DNA of 17,030 bases from JADJQU01 sp035490315 (GTDB lineage Bacteria > Planctomycetota > UBA1135 > GCA-002686595), in assembly GCA_035490315.1 (NCBI GenBank), contig DATHET010000288.1, positions 1 to 17,030 on the forward strand, written 5' to 3'. Below are positions 15,724-17,030 of this stretch, in pieces (the stretch's first letter is position 1; each line of letters starts with the position of its first letter). The translations under genes were made by a program, and so were the position numbers. The notes beneath the pieces are model-generated. The model was given only the letters and a program-made list of their open reading frames with translations. It did not search any database and was not told the DNA's origin.

Positions 15724-17030
15724 GTGTCTCTCCCGGCCAATCCCCCTGCGCGCCCTGCCGGCATCGCCACCACCCTGCGGGCGGGCCTCAACGCCGGTCT
15801 GATGAACGGGGGGCTGTTCGGGCTCGCCGACGGCGTGGTGGCGGGGCTGGCGACGGGACAGAGGGGGGCGGGGGCCTGGCTGGGCTGCCTCGGTCTGGCG
15901 GTCCTGACCTACGGCGTGGTCTGGGTGGTCGTCATGCTGGCGGTCGCCCTGCCGCTGCACCCCTGGCTGCGCGCGAAGCCCCTGTACGGGCGCTTCCAGA
16001 AGCTGCTGACCGTCGCGGTCGGACTGGGACTGTTCCTCGAGCTGTATTGGTGGACGCGACCCTACCTCTATTCGGGCCGCGCGGCCTTCGATCCCAGGCG
16101 GCTGATGGTCGCCGCGGGATTGTTGCTCGTCGGCCTGGGACTGGCCTTCGCGATCGCGCGCCTGGCGCGGATGCTTCCGCGATTCGTGAAACTGGCGGGC
16201 ACCATCGCGGTGCCGCTCCTGTGGGTCGCGGGCGCGATGTATCTCGTCTCGCTGCGCGGCGCGAGCCAGGCCCGCGGTGAATTGAATCCGCGCAACCGCG
16301 ATCTGCCCAACGTGCTGCTGGTGGTCTGCGATGCGCTGCGCGCGGACATGCTCGGTTGCTACCGCAACACGCGCGTGAAGACTCCGGTGCTCGACGAGCT
16401 CGCGGGGGGCGGCGTCGTGTTCGAGAATGCGATCGTCACCGCGCCCTTCACCTGGGCGAGCTTCGGCTCGATCCTGACCGGCAAGTACCCGCGCCGGCAC
16501 GGCCTGGTGAAAATGGAAGCGAGCCTGGCGATGCGCCGCGACAACAACGTGACCTTGCCCTGGCACTTGAAGTCCGCGGTGCGCGAGCAGGACCAGCTAT
16601 CGCTCGCGGAGCAGGATTTCCTGAGCGGGACGTTCATGACCGGCACGCTGTCCCACGGCTCGGGGCTAGCGAAGGGCTTCGACGTCTATTACGAAGCGCT
16701 CGTCGGCCACGACATCGTCGACACCGCTTCGCCGTGGAGCGTGTTCCGCTCCAAGCTGGTGCTGTCGATCCTGCGCGACAAGCTGGCCCAGAGCTTCGAC
16801 GCCAGCCGCGTGATCACGGTCGCGCGCGGCTGGCTCGACGAGCATCCGAGCCAGCGCTTCGTCGCGATGGTCCACCTGTATTCGACGCACACGCCCTACG
16901 ACCCGCCGGCGAGTTTTCGCGAGCAGTACTGCGATCCGAATTACAAAGGGCCTGTGCACTCGTTCTACGCCAGCGACCGCCAGCAGATCGAGGACGGCTA
17001 TCCGATCTCCGACGCCGACAAGCAACAGAT
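15724..17030 (+). CDS. Membrane-anchored sulfatase/alkaline-phosphatase-superfamily protein, 3' end outside window
   Basis: The frame opens at GTG 15724 (a TAG at 15706 closes it upstream) and stays open to the window end, giving 435 residues. The N-terminal ~180 residues hold a glycine-rich hydrophobic stretch (20-45) and about four membrane helices (near 53-78, 93-110, 126-147, 157-177). The catalytic domain begins with PNVLLVVCDALRADMLGCY, where D203 would bind metal. VKTPVLDELAGGGVVFENA follows. The nucleophile segment is APFTWASFGSILTGKYP, with T243 where sulfatases have Cys/Ser and Phe where they have Arg. A Thr nucleophile is known in phosphoethanolamine and phosphoglycerol transferases of this fold, so a transferase or phosphodiesterase acting on periplasmic glycan is as likely as a sulfatase. 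MVHLYSTHTPYDPP comes later. The C-terminal metal ligands lie beyond the window. It follows the glycosyltransferases on the same strand after a boundary element. Confidence 0.85.
   Translation, partial: MSLPANPPARPAGIATTLRAGLNAGLMNGGLFGLADGVVAGLATGQRGAGAWLGCLGLAVLTYGVVWVVVMLAVALPLHPWLRAKPLYGRFQKLLTVAVGLGLFLELYWWTRPYLYSGRAAFDPRRLMVAAGLLLVGLGLAFAIARLARMLPRFVKLAGTIAVPLLWVAGAMYLVSLRGASQARGELNPRNRDLPNVLLVVCDALRADMLGCYRNTRVKTPVLDELAGGGVVFENAIVTAPFTWASFGSILTGKYPRRHGLVKMEASLAMRRDNNVTLPWHLKSAVREQDQLSLAEQDFLSGTFMTGTLSHGSGLAKGFDVYYEALVGHDIVDTASPWSVFRSKLVLSILRDKLAQSFDASRVITVARGWLDEHPSQRFVAMVHLYSTHTPYDPPASFREQYCDPNYKGPVHSFYASDRQQIEDGYPISDADKQQ

Overview
The window is GC-rich, densely packed bacterial DNA in which most genes start with ATG or GTG and are closely spaced. 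The outer-membrane-style glycan genes, a secreted protease and a DUF5658-type membrane protein suggest a Gram-negative, high-GC lineage such as Planctomycetota, Myxococcota or a related group. The sequence alone does not settle the phylum. No rRNA, tRNA, CRISPR array, insertion sequence or integrase was seen.

Left part (1-4192, + strand): the 3' end of pheT (phenylalanyl-tRNA synthetase beta chain), then a B12-binding-type radical SAM enzyme of unknown substrate, then a full-length acetyl-CoA synthetase (acs). The gaps are 23 and 41 bases.

Gap (4193-4778): an island of visibly lower GC. It holds a strong 15-bp imperfect hairpin after acs and a 27-codon gene with a near-ideal ribosome binding site. 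That gene encodes a tiny hydrophobic protein (one membrane helix, then a Gly5-Tyr3-Ser-Arg3 tail). It is convergent with the next operon.

Minus-strand pair (4779-7153): an NAD-dependent epimerase/dehydratase-like protein is translated first. It overlaps by GTGA a secreted serine protease with two N-terminal PPC-like domains and a C-terminal trypsin fold. A 95-base divergent promoter region separates this pair from the right-hand genes.

Right part (7249-17030, + strand): an MTA/SAH-nucleosidase-like protein is followed by a surface-polysaccharide cluster. The cluster comprises a polyprenyl-phosphate sugar-phosphate transferase that would start the lipid-linked glycan, four GT4 glycosyltransferases, a small DUF5658-like membrane protein, one GT2 glycosyltransferase, and a membrane-anchored alkaline-phosphatase/sulfatase-fold enzyme cut by the window end. 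The transferase would load the first sugar phosphate on undecaprenyl phosphate. The five glycosyltransferases could each add one sugar. The last enzyme may decorate or trim the glycan with a phosphate- or sulfate-linked group. No flippase, polymerase or export gene is visible in the window.

Within the right part, tightly coupled genes (ATGA overlaps or 5-base gaps) form two blocks. The three boundaries between blocks or single genes that carry a compact C-run/G-run hairpin directly followed by TAGAnT are 7944-7968, 11884-11904 and 15691-15711. This recurring element is the most distinctive unexplained signal I found, but it rests on three hand-found sites.
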